Source: Streptomyces sp. ISL-94
GTDB lineage: Bacteria > Actinomycetota > Actinomycetes > Streptomycetales > Streptomycetaceae
Length of the DNA: 41,941 nucleotides
Reading direction: 5' to 3'
NCBI RefSeq assembly: GCF_018614075.1
Contig: NZ_JAGGOZ010000003.1
Coordinates: forward strand, 1-41,941
Shown here: positions 8,049 to 15,402 of the stretch, piece by piece
Position numbering within the stretch: the first letter of the stretch is position 1
Layout: each line of letters opens with the position of its first letter
Program-made: the position numbers and the translations under genes
Notes under the pieces: generated by a model
The model's input: only the letters and a program-made list of their open reading frames with translations
Databases searched by the model: none
Told to the model about the DNA's origin: nothing

Positions 8049-8080
8049 TTGACCTTCCAGCGCACTGGAAGGTCTAGCGT
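8049..8080 (+). promoter_or_regulatory. MerR operator/promoter of merB
   Basis: GACCTTCCAG (8051-8060) and CTGGAAGGTC (8065-8074) are perfect 10-bp arms around CGCA. They sit between a TTGACC -35 (8049-8054) and TAGCGT (8075-8080), a spacer of about 20 bp. An overlong spacer filled by a dyad is the hallmark of promoters that MerR proteins untwist. merB has AAGGAGG at 8096-8102, eight bases before its ATG. Confidence 0.88.
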
Positions 8081-8110
8081 CCGAAGCGAGCCGAGAAGGA
8101 GGTACTGCCC

Positions 8111-9064
8111 ATGCGGGTAGAAGTGCTCGCCGTCGCGGACTGTCCCAACGGGCCGCTGCTGGAGGACCGGCTGGCCCAGGCACTGGACGGACGGCCGGAC
8201 TGCCAGGTGGAGCGGCATGTGGTCGGGGACGAGGCCGATGCCGCCCGGCGGGGCATGCACGGCTCGCCGACCCTGCTGATCGACGGAAGCGATCCGTTCG
8301 CGGCCCCCGGCACGCCGACGAGTTTCGCCTGCCGCCTCTACCGCGACCATGACGGGACGATCGGCGGAGCTCCGTCCGTGGAGGATCTGCGGCGGGTCCT
8401 GAACGGTGCGGATCTTGTTTCCCTCACCCAGCCGGCCGGACGCGCGGGCCGTGGCCGCCTCGCCCCGGCCGAAGGTGGCCTGCGGGCCGTACAGCAGGCG
8501 GTCCTGAGGTCCTTCGCGGCCACCGGCAGCGCGCCGACGACCGCTGCACTGGATGAAGCCGCAGGGCCCTTCGGGCTCCCGGCCGCTCAGGTGCTGGCGG
8601 AACTGGCCGCCGAGGACTTCCTGGTCCTGGATGACTCCGGGGTGATCCTGGGCGCGTATCCGTTCTCCGCAGTCGCTACCGAGCACGTCGTGCAGATTGC
8701 GGGCGGCCCCATGGTGTTCTCGATGTGCGCGATCGATGCGCTGGGCATCCCGCCCATGCTCGGCGCCGACGCGGTCGTCACCTCGAGCGACCCGGTCAAC
8801 GGTGCCACCGTTCGGGTCGAGTTCTCCGGCGGTGCGGCGGCCTGGAAGCCGAGCACCGCGGTGGTCTACTACGGCGCCCGTGACCAGCACGGCCCGGCGG
8901 CGGCCGTGTGCTGTGACTACCTGCGCTTCTTCACCGACCGCCACAACGCTGAGCAATGGGCCGGGCAGCAGGCCGGGCTCCGCGGCGCGATCGTGGGGCA
9001 GGCCGAAGCGGAGCGCATCGCCGCGACGATCTTCGGCTCGCTGCTGGCTGCCTCGCCGCAGTAG
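8111..9064 (+). CDS. merB: organomercurial lyase with N-terminal thioredoxin-like domain
   Basis: A 317-residue protein. Residues 1-100 resemble a thioredoxin/glutaredoxin-like module (VADCPNGP near the start, GSPTLLIDG at 51-59). Residues 110-317 are alkylmercury lyase, which cleaves the carbon-mercury bond. The catalytic set is visible: C206 and D209 in SMCAIDALGIPPML, and C267/C268 in AAAVCCDYLRFF. Classical MerB is about 212 residues, so the extra 100 residues are a fusion; the front domain may help pass thiols or mercury (inference). No merA mercuric reductase and no merT/merP are in the window, so released Hg(II) would have to be handled elsewhere, perhaps by the nearby HMA and membrane/cupredoxin proteins. 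Confidence 0.92.
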   Translation: MRVEVLAVADCPNGPLLEDRLAQALDGRPDCQVERHVVGDEADAARRGMHGSPTLLIDGSDPFAAPGTPTSFACRLYRDHDGTIGGAPSVEDLRRVLNGADLVSLTQPAGRAGRGRLAPAEGGLRAVQQAVLRSFAATGSAPTTAALDEAAGPFGLPAAQVLAELAAEDFLVLDDSGVILGAYPFSAVATEHVVQIAGGPMVFSMCAIDALGIPPMLGADAVVTSSDPVNGATVRVEFSGGAAAWKPSTAVVYYGARDQHGPAAAVCCDYLRFFTDRHNAEQWAGQQAGLRGAIVGQAEAERIAATIFGSLLAASPQ

Positions 9065-9065
9065 T

Positions 9066-9091
9066 CCCCGGCCCGCTGATGCGGGCCGGGG
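9066..9091. terminator. bidirectional hairpin terminator
   Basis: CCCCGGCCCGC at 9066-9076 and GCGGGCCGGGG at 9081-9091 form a perfect 11-bp stem with a TGAT loop. It begins two bases after the merB stop and ends ten bases before the stop of the convergent HMA gene, so it serves both. Confidence 0.88.
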
Positions 9092-9100
9092 GCCAGCGGT

Positions 9101-9316
9101 CTACCCCGCGTGCTCTGCCGCGTATCCGGCTTCGGTGATCGCGGCGATGACATCAGCAGGGTCGACGGGACCGTCGAGTTCGACGACCGTCCTGCCGGTG
9201 CGGATGCTGGTCGTACTGGCCCGCACACCCGCCAGTTCCTCGACCTCGTCATCGATCAGGAGGCCGCAGCTGTTGCAGTGCATGCCGGTGACGGCGAATT
9301 CCATCCGAGTGGTCAT
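9101..9316 (-). CDS. heavy-metal-associated (HMA) domain protein, CopZ/MerP-like
   Basis: A 71-residue ferredoxin-like metallochaperone with the GMHCNSCG motif (C14, C17) that binds soft metal ions. The length is that of a free CopZ-type domain without a signal peptide, so it should be cytosolic. Its ATG overlaps the stop of the upstream membrane/cupredoxin gene (ATGA), a sign of translational coupling and joint function in Cu(I) or Hg(II) handling. Confidence 0.92.
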   Translation of the reverse strand: MTTRMEFAVTGMHCNSCGLLIDDEVEELAGVRASTTSIRTGRTVVELDGPVDPADVIAAITEAGYAAEHAG

Positions 9317-10353
9317 GCGGTGCTGCCTTCCGGGTTCTCGAAGGTGATCTGGCCGCCGTACATGCCCATGCCGCAGGTGAACGACAGGGTGCCCGGCGTG
9401 CGGGTGCCGAGTTCGATGGTGGTCTTCCCGGTGGTGGGGAGGATCTTCTGGATGCCCAGGTCGGGGACGACGAAGGCGCGGATGCATCCGCCGGTGTTCA
9501 TGGTCGTGACGACGAGCGTGGTGGGCACGCCGGCTTTCGCGGTGACGGCACCTGGGGTGTAGGAAGTGGTGCGGGCTTGGACGGTCACGGTCTGGGTGCC
9601 GTCCGGTTTGAGGACGACCGTCTCGGCCGGGGCCTCCGCGGCGACCGCAGCCGGGGCGGCGGTGGGCCACCAGCCGCTCAGACGGAGTCCGGAGCCCAGG
9701 GTCCAGACGGCAACGAGTAGCACTACGGCCGCCGTCACCAGGGTGAGGCGTCCTTGCCACAGGCGGGCGGCGGAGCGCAGGAAGAAGCCGAGCACGGCGA
9801 ACAGCGGACCGGTGCCCAGCACGAAGCCGGCCATGACCCCAGCTCCGGTCACCGGGGTGCCGGAGGTGACGGCGATCAGCTCCACGCTGAGCGTCACCCC
9901 GCAGGGGATCAGCACCGTCAAGAAGCCGAGGACGGCCGGTGTGGTGACGGCCGTCGACTTCGCAGAGCGCCGCACGCGGCGTCCCCAGGAGGCGGGCGTA
10001 CGCGGCACGAAGCGTCGTACGGCCTGTACACCGAACATGTCGAGGGCGAAGAAGACCATCAAGACCCCGGCCGCCACCGTGAGGACGGCCTGGGTGCGCG
10101 GGCCGGGCTGGATTGCGGCGCCGATCAGGCCGAGGGCGGCGCCGAGCAGGGTGTGCGAGACGAGCTTGGCGCCGAGGAAGGCGCCCACGGGAGCGAACAG
10201 GCCGCTGCGCTCCCACCTCTGCTTGGACCACTCGGTGGAGCGGCGGCCGACGGCCCCGGCGAGCAGACCGCCTTGGACGGCGGCACATGAGGCGCCGCCG
10301 GCGAACAGACCGGTGGTGAGACCGGTGACGAACAACGCGGTGGATGAAGCCAT
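9313..10353 (-). CDS. SafE/DsbD-like membrane protein fused to a cupredoxin domain
   Basis: A 346-residue protein. Residues 1-230 hold about six or seven membrane helices of the sulfite exporter/cytochrome c biogenesis type, with SCAAVQGG in the first helix and VLIPCGVTLS in a later one: conserved Cys and Pro in the membrane, as in DsbD-like families. After a linker, residues 255-346 form a cupredoxin-type beta domain with a Cys/Met loop near the end (SFTCGMGMYGG, C327) and CIRAF earlier. The start MASSTALF has a weak GAGAG upstream. It is co-transcribed with the HMA protein and probably with the secreted protein upstream. Metal (copper or mercury) transport or relay across the membrane is likely; the direction is unknown. 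Confidence 0.82.
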   Translation of the reverse strand: MASSTALFVTGLTTGLFAGGASCAAVQGGLLAGAVGRRSTEWSKQRWERSGLFAPVGAFLGAKLVSHTLLGAALGLIGAAIQPGPRTQAVLTVAAGVLMVFFALDMFGVQAVRRFVPRTPASWGRRVRRSAKSTAVTTPAVLGFLTVLIPCGVTLSVELIAVTSGTPVTGAGVMAGFVLGTGPLFAVLGFFLRSAARLWQGRLTLVTAAVVLLVAVWTLGSGLRLSGWWPTAAPAAVAAEAPAETVVLKPDGTQTVTVQARTTSYTPGAVTAKAGVPTTLVVTTMNTGGCIRAFVVPDLGIQKILPTTGKTTIELGTRTPGTLSFTCGMGMYGGQITFENPEGSTA

Positions 10354-10441
10354 GGATGGACAGTTCTCTCTGTGCTCTACGCGGATCAGGACACGGCGGA
10401 GCACCCCGTCGACCCGCTCAGCGGGTTCGGGGTGGGACCGG

Positions 10442-10831
10442 TCAGGTCCGGCTGACGCAGAGAGCATCGAGATCAGGCGCCCGAGGCTGCGAGCACACCA
10501 AGTGCGGTATCGGCCCTGTGTAGCCAGGGAAATCGGCCCGTTGGTCCCATGCCTCGGTCGGAGTGAGGTCCGCTGCCGGCCCGGTCGAGGTCGTCGGAGT
10601 GTGCGCCGACGCCAGCGGACAGTCTTGGCCGGAGGGTGCGCAGCCGCCCTCCATGCCCTGGCTCGCGTGGGCGCCTGCGGCATGGACGCCGGCCGAGGGC
10701 ATGCCCGTGCTCATGGCCGCCATGCCGTCCGGCACGGGATGCATGAAGAGCGTCCCGCAGACCAGCAGTACAGCCGCCACCACACCGGCGGCGAAGGCCG
10801 AGGCGCGGTGATGGACAGGGGCGGACTGCAT
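10442..10831 (-). CDS. DUF6153-like exported small protein
   Basis: A 129-residue protein with one strong N-terminal membrane segment (about residues 11-28, AFAAGVVAAVLLVCGTLF), followed by an extracytoplasmic part rich in Met, His and Ala and a Cys pair spaced six apart (CAPSGQDC). This is the pattern of the DUF6153 family, which often accompanies metal-handling genes in Streptomyces. The ATG at 10831 is chosen because the signal/anchor begins right after it. It lies 88 bases upstream of the membrane/cupredoxin gene on the same strand, so metal binding at the cell surface is plausible (inference). Confidence 0.6.
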   Translation of the reverse strand: MQSAPVHHRASAFAAGVVAAVLLVCGTLFMHPVPDGMAAMSTGMPSAGVHAAGAHASQGMEGGCAPSGQDCPLASAHTPTTSTGPAADLTPTEAWDQRADFPGYTGPIPHLVCSQPRAPDLDALCVSRT

Positions 10832-10983
10832 GGCCGCGATGCTACGGCAGCCCGTCCGGCGCCTTGCGGACCGGGCGCCGTTCGGCACGAGGGCGGCGGG
10901 CTGGTGGTCGGAGCGCAGGCCACTGCCCGCGTGAAGTCCACCACCGTTCACATCGGCCGGGTCTGAGACACGCTGCCCGTTGC

Positions 10984-11649
10984 TCAGTGGGGCAGGGACT
11001 GCGTCACGCGCCACAAGCGGCGGGGCAGCTCGCCCTCCTCGAAGGCGTGAACCTCGTCCAGCGACCAGCCCTCGGCAAGCGCGTCCACCAAGTCGCGGGA
11101 GAAGAAGTGCACGGCGAAGCCTCCGTGCTCGAAGATGCCGTCGCCGTGTGCGGTGCCTGCCGCGTAGTGCTCGTCAGCGGTGTGCCGGACGGTGTAGACG
11201 AAGACACCACCCGGCCGAAGCACGCGGCGGACCTCGCCGACCAGAGCGTGGATCTCCTTGGTCGACAGGGCCATGCACAGCAGCATGTGCGCGAAGACGG
11301 CGTCCACCGAGGCATCCGGCATCGGCAGCGGATCGCGGACATCGTGCACGACGCTCGTGATGCGCTGATCGACACCCTGGGCGTGGGCAGCGTCGTTCAG
11401 CTGCTCCAGGCCGGTCGCGCTGAAGTCCGTGGCGCGCACGGTGAATCCTTCCCGGGCGAGGAACAGAGCGTCGCGTCCGTGCCCTGCGCCAAGCTCCAGC
11501 ACGTCCTGCGCGCCGGCTGCCCGGAATACCTGTGCGGCGTGCGCGGCAGGGGCAGAGGGCTCTTCGCCGTACATGCCCGGGTGAGCGCTGTAGGTGTCCT
11601 GCCAGTGCCGCCGCTGATCGTCGGCCAGCTCACCATTGTCGTTCGTCAT
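10984..11649 (-). CDS. class I SAM-dependent methyltransferase (TehB-like)
   Basis: A 221-residue soluble methyltransferase with motif I VLELGAGHGRDALFLA near residue 50, the motif II acidic turn (VRATDFS) and the LRPGGVFVYTVRH motif. The start ATG at 11649 has GAGGCGTGAG just before it. It resembles the TehB/thiopurine class that can methylate tellurite, selenite or similar compounds. The arsenite-binding cysteines of ArsM are absent, with only one Cys seen, so it is not an ArsM. Its place in the resistance island suggests a detoxifying role (inference). Confidence 0.82.
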   Translation of the reverse strand: MTNDNGELADDQRRHWQDTYSAHPGMYGEEPSAPAAHAAQVFRAAGAQDVLELGAGHGRDALFLAREGFTVRATDFSATGLEQLNDAAHAQGVDQRITSVVHDVRDPLPMPDASVDAVFAHMLLCMALSTKEIHALVGEVRRVLRPGGVFVYTVRHTADEHYAAGTAHGDGIFEHGGFAVHFFSRDLVDALAEGWSLDEVHAFEEGELPRRLWRVTQSLPH

Positions 11650-11883
11650 CTCACGCCTCTTCCGTTCGTCGTCGGTCCTCCCGGTTGGCGGCAAGCGTAG
11701 GGCGCGCAGGTCAGCCAGATCGGCGGGAGACGGGGCCGGCCGACCTGGTCCTTGAACGGACCCCACACGGCGATGCCGTCGACCAGCCTGCGGCTGCTGT
11801 AATGGTGGCCTCGCGCCATGCCTCGGCATGAGTTCCGGGACAGCTGCCCGCGAGGCGAGAGCCGAGAGAGAGCTGGTGGATCG

Positions 11884-12421
11884 ATGGCGGACGAGCTGTT
11901 GGACCGACGGGCCGTCCATGACGAGCTGGAGCGGGCCCGGCGGGAGTTCCACGCCCTTCTCGACGAGGCCAGTGCTGCCGACCTTCGAATGCCTACGCGG
12001 GGAACTCGCTGGAACAACGAGCAGCTGCTGTTCCACATGCTCTTCGGCTACATGATCCTCTTGCCCTTGCTGGTTCTCGTGCGCCTCTTCGGGCGGCTGC
12101 CTCGGGGGTCAGCCGGACCTTCGCCGGACTGCTCAACGCGGCGATCAGGCCGTTCGACGCCGTCAACTACGTGGGACCGCTGGGCGCGGTCACTGTGTAC
12201 GGCCCCCGGCGGATGGGCGCGAAGTTCGACCGCGTCCCATCGCGAGCCTGCACCGGCGCCTGGATGCCGAGTCCGAAGCCGACCTCGCGCGGGGCATGCA
12301 CTATCCCGTCCGCTGGGATCCCTTCTTCAAGGACTTCATGACACTCGCGGACATCCACCGGTACCCGACCCAGCACTTCGACTTTCACCGGCAGCAGCTC
12401 ACACTCGGCAGGCGGGACTGA
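11884..12421 (+). pseudogene. DinB-like protein gene with two frameshifts
   Basis: Three pieces in three frames make one DinB/YfiT-like protein. From the ATG at 11884 the frame reads MADELLDRRAVHDELERAR through WNNEQLLFHMLFGYMI. Near 12104-12108 (a G5 run) it must shift to read VSRTFAGLLNAAIRPFD, and near 12230 (a C3 run) it must shift again to read IASLHRRLDAESEADLA through to the stop at 12419-12421. Each shift is repaired by adding one base to a homopolymer, so either two single-base deletions inactivated it or the assembly lost bases there. The intact product would be a roughly 180-residue four-helix metal-dependent protein of unknown substrate. Confidence 0.75.
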
Positions 12422-12432
12422 CCACTCGACCG

Positions 12433-12936
12433 TCAGGTGATGGCTGGGCTGCGGCGTTCGAGGAGTACGACATCTCGCCACTGGCCGTGATGGCGGCCGA
12501 TGCGTTCGCGGGTGCCGATGACGCGGAAGCCGGCGCGCTCGTGGAGGGCGAGGCTGGCGGTGTTCTCGGGGAAGACGCCGGACTGGATCGTCCAGACGCC
12601 CGCCGCTTCGGTGGAGGCGATCAGCGCGCTCAGGAGGGCGCCGGCCACGCCCCGGCCCCGGGCAGCCGCGTGGACGTAGACGGAGTGCTCCACGACGCCC
12701 GCGTACGCGCAGCGGTCGGAGACCGCGACGGCGGCCACCCAGCCCAGCACCTTGCCGTGCTCGTCGAGGGCTACGAAGCGGTGGGCGGAAAGCTTGGCCG
12801 CGTCGAAGGCGGCCCAGGTCGGTGCGGTGGTCTCGAAGGTGGCGTTGCCTTCGTCGATGCCGGCTTGGTAGATGGCCAGCACCTGCTCCGTATGTTCCGC
12901 GCTCATGAGGAAAACTGCGAGGTCAGCGGCAGGCAT
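12433..12936 (-). CDS. arsN: GNAT N-acetyltransferase, ArsN/phosphinothricin acetyltransferase-like
   Basis: A 167-residue GNAT enzyme of the Pat/ArsN1 family, which acetylates the amino group of phosphinothricin or arsinothricin. The family signature is clear: VEHSVYVHAAARGRGVAGAL (acetyl-CoA loop), GVFPENTASLALHERAGF and RIGRHHGQWRD at the end. The ATG at 12936 has a very good AAGGAGG seven bases upstream, better than the alternative Met ten codons in. It overlaps the end of arsR (12923-13255) by 14 bases, so the two are coupled. Being inside an arsenic island under an ArsR regulator favours the arsinothricin-type role over plain phosphinothricin resistance, but the substrate is inferred. 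Confidence 0.85.
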   Translation of the reverse strand: MPAADLAVFLMSAEHTEQVLAIYQAGIDEGNATFETTAPTWAAFDAAKLSAHRFVALDEHGKVLGWVAAVAVSDRCAYAGVVEHSVYVHAAARGRGVAGALLSALIASTEAAGVWTIQSGVFPENTASLALHERAGFRVIGTRERIGRHHGQWRDVVLLERRSPAIT

Positions 12937-13255
12937 CGGCCCCTCCTTCGCTCTCGCCGAGGATCGCCCTGACGGCCTCGGGGAAGACGGTGAGGCACGT
13001 GCGGTTCACGGCGTAGCGGGTCGAGGTGCCCTGTCGCTCCGGGAGGACGAAGCGGACCTCGGCCAAGATCTTCAAGTGGTGGGAGACGGTCGACTGCCCG
13101 ACGGAGGCGCGCTCGACGATCTCGCCGACGCTCATCGGGCGCCGCTCCGTCGCGAGGAGGTGCAGGAGGTGGATCCGGGTGGGGTCCGCGAGCGCCTTGA
13201 ACCACCCCGCGTAGACGCGGGCGTTCTCGTCACTGACTGATCGGGTTTCATTCAT
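12923..13255 (-). CDS. ArsR-family repressor of arsN
   Basis: A 110-residue winged-helix protein: FKALADPTRIHLLHLL, then the recognition helix SVGQSTVSHHLKILAE and the wing TSTRYAVN. Cysteines are limited to C87 (NRTCLTVF) and C109 near the C-terminus, so it lacks the CxC box and would sense arsenicals with a C-terminal Cys set (inference). It forms a two-gene unit with arsN and has a palindrome at 13261-13276 before its start. Confidence 0.88.
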   Translation of the reverse strand: MNETRSVSDENARVYAGWFKALADPTRIHLLHLLATERRPMSVGEIVERASVGQSTVSHHLKILAEVRFVLPERQGTSTRYAVNRTCLTVFPEAVRAILGESEGGADACR

Positions 13256-13260
13256 CGATC

Positions 13261-13276
13261 ATCGACGATATTCGAT
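13261..13276. promoter_or_regulatory. putative operator of the arsR-arsN unit
   Basis: ATCGA (13261-13265) and TCGAT (13272-13276) flank CGATAT, in a short AT-rich patch five bases upstream of the arsR start. The site is palindromic and correctly placed for autorepression. Confidence 0.5.
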
Positions 13277-13314
13277 TAAGCGCGGACGGGCAATGCCTCC
13301 ATCCGCTCCCTGCT

Positions 13315-13677
13315 TCAGCGGGCGACGGTGAGCAGGCTCGCCATCCCGGCGAGCACCTCGGGTGCGACGCGGTAGTAGACCCAGGTGCCGCGCCGCTCGG
13401 AGGTCAGGAGTCCTGCCTCGCGGAGCTTCTTGAGGTGGTGGCTCACCGTGGGCTGGGAGACGCCCACGTCTTGGATGTCGCAGACGCAGGCCTCGCCCGC
13501 CGGGTGCGAGGCGACGCGCGAGAACAGCCGCAGGCGCACCGGGTCGGAGAGCGCCTTGAACATGTCGGCCATCCGCACCGCACTCTCTTCGGGCAGCTCG
13601 GCCGAGGTGATGGGTGGGCAGCACGGCACGGCGTCCGGCTGGATCACCGGCAGCCCGACAGAGGAAAGATTCGACAT
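13315..13677 (-). CDS. ArsR-family repressor with CxC metal box
   Basis: A 120-residue winged-helix repressor. The metal box GEACVCDI (C64, C66) at the front of the DNA-binding helix is the classic As(III)/Sb(III) site of ArsR, and there is an extra C19-C20 pair near the N-terminus. The recognition helix is SQPTVSHHLKKLREAG and the wing RGTWVYYRV. It diverges from a cysteine-rich peptide/flavoprotein/MFS operon, and the 87-bp gap contains two matching palindromes. Of the three ArsR proteins in this island it is the closest to the textbook sensor. Confidence 0.9.
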   Translation of the reverse strand: MSNLSSVGLPVIQPDAVPCCPPITSAELPEESAVRMADMFKALSDPVRLRLFSRVASHPAGEACVCDIQDVGVSQPTVSHHLKKLREAGLLTSERRGTWVYYRVAPEVLAGMASLLTVAR

Positions 13678-13680
13678 GCG

Positions 13681-13736
13681 TCTATATTGACATCTGTCAA
13701 CCCGAGAGGCAAGGTTTCTATATCGACAGACGTCGA
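13681..13736. promoter_or_regulatory. tandem ArsR operators in the divergent promoter
   Basis: TTGACATCTGTCAA (13687-13700) and TCGACAGACGTCGA (13723-13736) are perfect palindromes. Each is preceded by TCTATAT, giving two copies of TCTATAT-yGACA spaced about 37 bases apart. One abuts the ArsR gene start and the other lies 28 bases upstream of the peptide gene, so each probably controls one direction. The first has the inverted-repeat form typical of ArsR/SmtB sites. Confidence 0.72.
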
Positions 13737-13764
13737 AGCAGAAGAACCACCGGAGGGCAGTCCC

Positions 13765-13959
13765 ATGAACGCATCCCCGAACGCCGACCCCACCCAGCCG
13801 TCCGCGCCCCGCGCCACGGGCTGCTGCGCCACCAGCGCGCCGCAGGACTCCGCCGCCCAGCCGTGTTGCGGCACGAGCGCCGCCGCCGAGGAAGCGGGCT
13901 CCTGCTGCGCACCCGCCGCGAAGGCCGAGGCCGTGACGGCCGGCAGCTCCTGCTGCTGA
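13765..13959 (+). CDS. small cysteine-pair peptide, possible metalloid-binding protein
   Basis: A 64-residue peptide with four Cys-Cys pairs (residues 20-21, 34-35, 47-48, 63-64) spaced 13 to 16 residues apart in an Ala/Ser/Thr/Pro-rich background. It has no signal peptide or membrane segment and ends in SSCC. The ATG has GGAGGG seven bases upstream. It is the first gene of an ArsR-controlled unit with the flavoprotein and the MFS exporter. I do not recognise a named family. The vicinal cysteines and context suggest an arsenite-binding buffer or a carrier for the flavoprotein, whose own C-terminus ends in similar Cys-rich motifs (inference). Confidence 0.72.
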   Translation: MNASPNADPTQPSAPRATGCCATSAPQDSAAQPCCGTSAAAEEAGSCCAPAAKAEAVTAGSSCC

Positions 13960-14023
13960 TCTCGGCCTCCCTGCCGACACCCCGTAACCCCGCCGCCCGC
14001 CCCAGAGAACCTCGGAGTACGCC

Positions 14024-15397
14024 ATGACTGTGCAGGACCCGAACGGGAACGCGCTGCCCGTCGTCGTGATCGGTGCCGGCCCCGTCGGCCTGGCCGCCGC
14101 CGCGCACCTTGTCGCACGCAACCTGGAGCCGCTGGTGCTCGAAGCCGGTCCCGGCGCCGGCACCGCGACCCGCGACTGGGCGCACGTACGGCTCTTCTCC
14201 ACCTGGTCCGAAGTCACCGACCCGGCCGCCGAGAAGCTCCTCGCCCCGACCGGGTGGGTCAAGCCCGACGGCGCCACGTACCCGACAGGCGGTGACTGGG
14301 CCGAGCAGTACCTGCGGCCGCTCGCCGAAGCCCTGGGCGGGCGCGTGCGCTTCGGCGCCAGGGTGACCGGTGTGGCCCGCGCGGGCCGGGACCGGATCGT
14401 GGACTCGGGGCGCGCGGAGCAGCCGTACTCCGTCTACATCCAGCGAGCCGACGGCGGCGAGGAGCGGATCCCGGCCGCCGCGGTGATCGACGCCTCCGGT
14501 ACGTGGTCGACGCCGAGCCCGATGGGGGCTGACGGGCTCCCGGCGCTCGGCGAAGGCGCCGCCGCCGCGCAGATCTCGTACCGGGTCCCGGACCTGAAGG
14601 ACCCGGCCGTCCGGGCCCGTTACGCGGGCAAGCGCACCGCCGTGGTCGGTACGGGCGCCTCCGCGTTCACGGCCCTCGCCTACCTGGCCGAACTCGCGAA
14701 GGCCGAGGAGGGCACGCACGCGGTGTGGATCCTGCGCCGTGGCATCAGCGGCTCCACCTTCGGCGGCGGGGCCTCGGACCAGCTCCCCGCGCGCGGAGCC
14801 CTCGGCCTCGCAGCGAAGGCCGCCGTCGACGAAGGCCACGCGGACGCGGTCACCGGCTTCCGCACCACGGCCGTCGAGCGGGACGGCGACCGGCTCGTCC
14901 TGGTGGCCGAGGACGGCCGCCGCCTGGACCCGGTCGACGAGGTCATCGTCCTGACGGGCTTCCGCCCTGACCTGTCCTTCCTCGACGAGCTCCGCCTCGG
15001 ACTCGACGACCGCCTCCAGGCGCCGGTCGCCCTGGCCCCGCTGATCGACCCCAACCAGCACTCCTGCGGCACCGTCTACCCCCACGGAGCGAAGGAGCTC
15101 TCCCACCCGGAGCAGGACGTGTACCTCGCCGGCATGAAGTCCTACGGCCGCGCCCCGACCTTCCTCGCCATGACGGGCTACGAACAGGTCCGCTCCATCG
15201 CCGCCCACCTGGCGGGCGACCACGAAGCCGCCGAGCGCGTCGAACTCACCCTCCCCGAAACCGGCGTCTGCGGCGGAGCGGGCCTCTTCGACCAGCCCGC
15301 CGCAGCCGAGGAGTCCGGAGGCGGCTGCTGCGCCGCGCCTGCCCCGACCACCCTCACCATCGGCATCGGCGCCCCGGCTCCTTCCGGCGGCTGCTGA
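14024..15397 (+). CDS. FAD/NAD(P)-dependent oxidoreductase with cysteine-rich C-terminal tail
   Basis: A 457-residue flavoprotein. The FAD motif GAGPVG lies near residue 18, a second dinucleotide motif (VVGTGASA) near 210, and the FAD-closing segment LTGFRPDLSFLDEL near 315. The body ends around residue 415 with the YEQVRSIAAHL helix. The remaining 40 residues are unusual: GVCGG, then SGGGCC and a final GGC, resembling the Cys pairs of the peptide encoded 64 bases upstream. HSCGTVYPHG in the body adds another conserved-looking Cys. It is likely a monooxygenase or reductase acting on arsenicals, with the tail binding the metalloid (inference); it is distinct from the ArsO-like enzyme at 6553-7620. 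Confidence 0.82.
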   Translation: MTVQDPNGNALPVVVIGAGPVGLAAAAHLVARNLEPLVLEAGPGAGTATRDWAHVRLFSTWSEVTDPAAEKLLAPTGWVKPDGATYPTGGDWAEQYLRPLAEALGGRVRFGARVTGVARAGRDRIVDSGRAEQPYSVYIQRADGGEERIPAAAVIDASGTWSTPSPMGADGLPALGEGAAAAQISYRVPDLKDPAVRARYAGKRTAVVGTGASAFTALAYLAELAKAEEGTHAVWILRRGISGSTFGGGASDQLPARGALGLAAKAAVDEGHADAVTGFRTTAVERDGDRLVLVAEDGRRLDPVDEVIVLTGFRPDLSFLDELRLGLDDRLQAPVALAPLIDPNQHSCGTVYPHGAKELSHPEQDVYLAGMKSYGRAPTFLAMTGYEQVRSIAAHLAGDHEAAERVELTLPETGVCGGAGLFDQPAAAEESGGGCCAAPAPTTLTIGIGAPAPSGGC

Positions 15398-15402
15398 CCG
15401 CC

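Noticed and set aside
10984..11649. ArsM arsenite methyltransferase
   Set aside because: The position in an arsenic island invites it, but the conserved arsenite-binding cysteines are missing; a TehB-like methyltransferase fits better.
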